Below are positions 44,900 through 45,576 of a stretch of 45,576 nucleotides of DNA, piece by piece (position 1 is the first letter of the stretch; every line of letters starts with the position of its first letter). A program made the translations under genes and the position numbers. Where the stretch lies: NCBI GenBank assembly GCA_037176905.1, contig JBBBWG010007113.1, positions 1 to 45,576 on the forward strand, given 5' to 3'. Under the pieces are notes generated by a model that saw nothing but the letters and a program-made list of their open reading frames with translations, ran no database searches and was not told the origin of the DNA. Source of the stretch: Azolla pinnata. Lineage: Eukaryota > Streptophyta > Polypodiopsida > Salviniales > Salviniaceae.

Positions 44900-45495
44900 A
44901 TGGCTGTATCATGCGGCTCCTCCCCTGTTTCTTGTTGCTCTGCTTCTCTGCAACCTCCCCTCTGCATCAGGACACACCCCATTCCCGGAATTTTATCTCG
45001 GTTTTGTCGACGGAGGAGATGGTCGCTTCTAAGCTGCACTGCATCGCAGCGCCCGATCGGTGGACCAGGAGATAGATCGGACACCGTCTTTGGTCGATCA
45101 TACACCGCTTTGATTGCATCTAGCGCCGCTGTTGGATTCAAAACCGCTTTTCCTCGGTTAAGAACCGCCTTAATCACTCGGCAGAACACGACATTCCAGA
45201 CAAACAATAGCACTGGATCCAGCGCTGCTGCTGCTGCTCCATCGGATTCCGCTATCGGGTCTGGCACTGAAGATCTCTCCGATACCATCTTGATGGTGGA
45301 GGAGAAGGATGATGGGATAGCAGCGGCAGCAGCGAGAGTTCCTTATAACTGGGAGGATGAATGGTACCCTCTCTACCTCACGCGGGAGGTGCCTCGTGAT
45401 GGGCCCCTTGCTGTGCAAGTCTTCGACAAGCAGCTTGTTCTCCACTACGATGGCCGTGGAATCCTTCGATGCTACGAGGATCGCTGTCCTCACAG
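44900..45495 (+). CDS. PTC52: ACD1-like/PTC52 Rieske oxygenase, exon 1, runs off window
   Basis: First coding exon (198 codons plus 2 nt) of a plastid inner-envelope Rieske non-haem iron oxygenase of the pheophorbide oxygenase/TIC55/PTC52 family, linked to chlorophyll metabolism. The ATG at 44900 (MAVSCGSS) is the first in this frame. Residues 1-140 form a long Ser/Arg/Ala-rich transit and linker region. The conserved domain starts at about 149 with YNWEDEWYPLYLTREVPRD, then DKQLVLHYDGRG, and CYEDRCPHR with the first Rieske CxH ligands Cys196 and His198. The exon ends CACAG|GTAAAC in the same phase (2) as the damaged copy, where the next exon starts LAKLSGG. The remaining exons, including CxxH and the mononuclear iron site, lie beyond the window. 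Pheophorbide oxygenase proper is less likely, because CYEDRCPHR and WYPLYLT fit the ACD1-like branch. Confidence 0.88.
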
Positions 45496-45576
45496 GTAAA
45501 CATCATTGGTTTTCTTCCTTCAGCCCACCCGATTTCCTTAATCGCGATTAGAGGATCCTTGTGGTACAAATCGATA

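Overview
The window is nuclear DNA from a land plant. Its genes have many short exons with GT..AG introns, and three of the products are plastid proteins. A large intronless PLS-type PPR gene, abundant microsatellites and minisatellites, and a decayed fragment of a plastid gene fit the same picture. The style of the PPR protein and the loose, repeat-rich layout suggest a fern or another seedless vascular plant, but that placement is inference.

Layout. 1-6480: no intact gene. It holds a decayed plastid ndhH fragment (68-286), simple repeats and several short tandem duplications. 6486-7606: a GC-rich single-exon gene for a 258-residue protein I do not recognise, behind a TATA box and a minisatellite leader. 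7.7-11.3 kb: AT-rich, non-coding, with a perfect 50-bp palindrome and a diverged direct duplication. 11346-17049 (-): complete plastid chaperonin-60 beta gene, 13 coding exons, with three heat shock elements upstream. 17.3-18.6 kb: spacer with a GAT-type repeat and a 232-bp tandem array broken by a 100-N assembly gap. 18669-21605 (+): MFP1-like plastid coiled-coil gene, divergent from the chaperonin. 23131-25532 (-): AIRP2-like RING-HC E3 ligase. 27835-30728 (-): adenine phosphoribosyltransferase, with a ~90-bp repeat array in intron 1. 34237-36795 (-): 852-residue PPR protein. 39.1-39.3 kb: a tRNA-like sequence and an inverted repeat. 39.5-43.6 kb (+): broken copy of an ACD1-like/PTC52 Rieske oxygenase gene, with a 70-bp satellite in intron 1. 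44900-45495 (+): first exon of an apparently intact second copy that runs off the window.

Functional context. Chaperonin-60 beta (stromal protein folding), MFP1-like (thylakoid/nucleoid filament protein) and PTC52-like (plastid-envelope Rieske oxygenase) are plastid proteins, and the PPR protein is probably organellar. AIRP2-like and APRT are cytosolic housekeeping or signalling genes. I see no biosynthetic cluster, CRISPR array or intact transposon. The coding models for the four spliced genes are my own exon joins; in each, exon lengths and phases sum to one uninterrupted frame of about the family's usual length.

The most unusual items are the damaged PTC52-like copy beside an intact one, the in-phase assembly gap, the perfect palindrome and hairpin, the heat shock element cluster, and a 14-nt terminal coding exon in the chaperonin gene.
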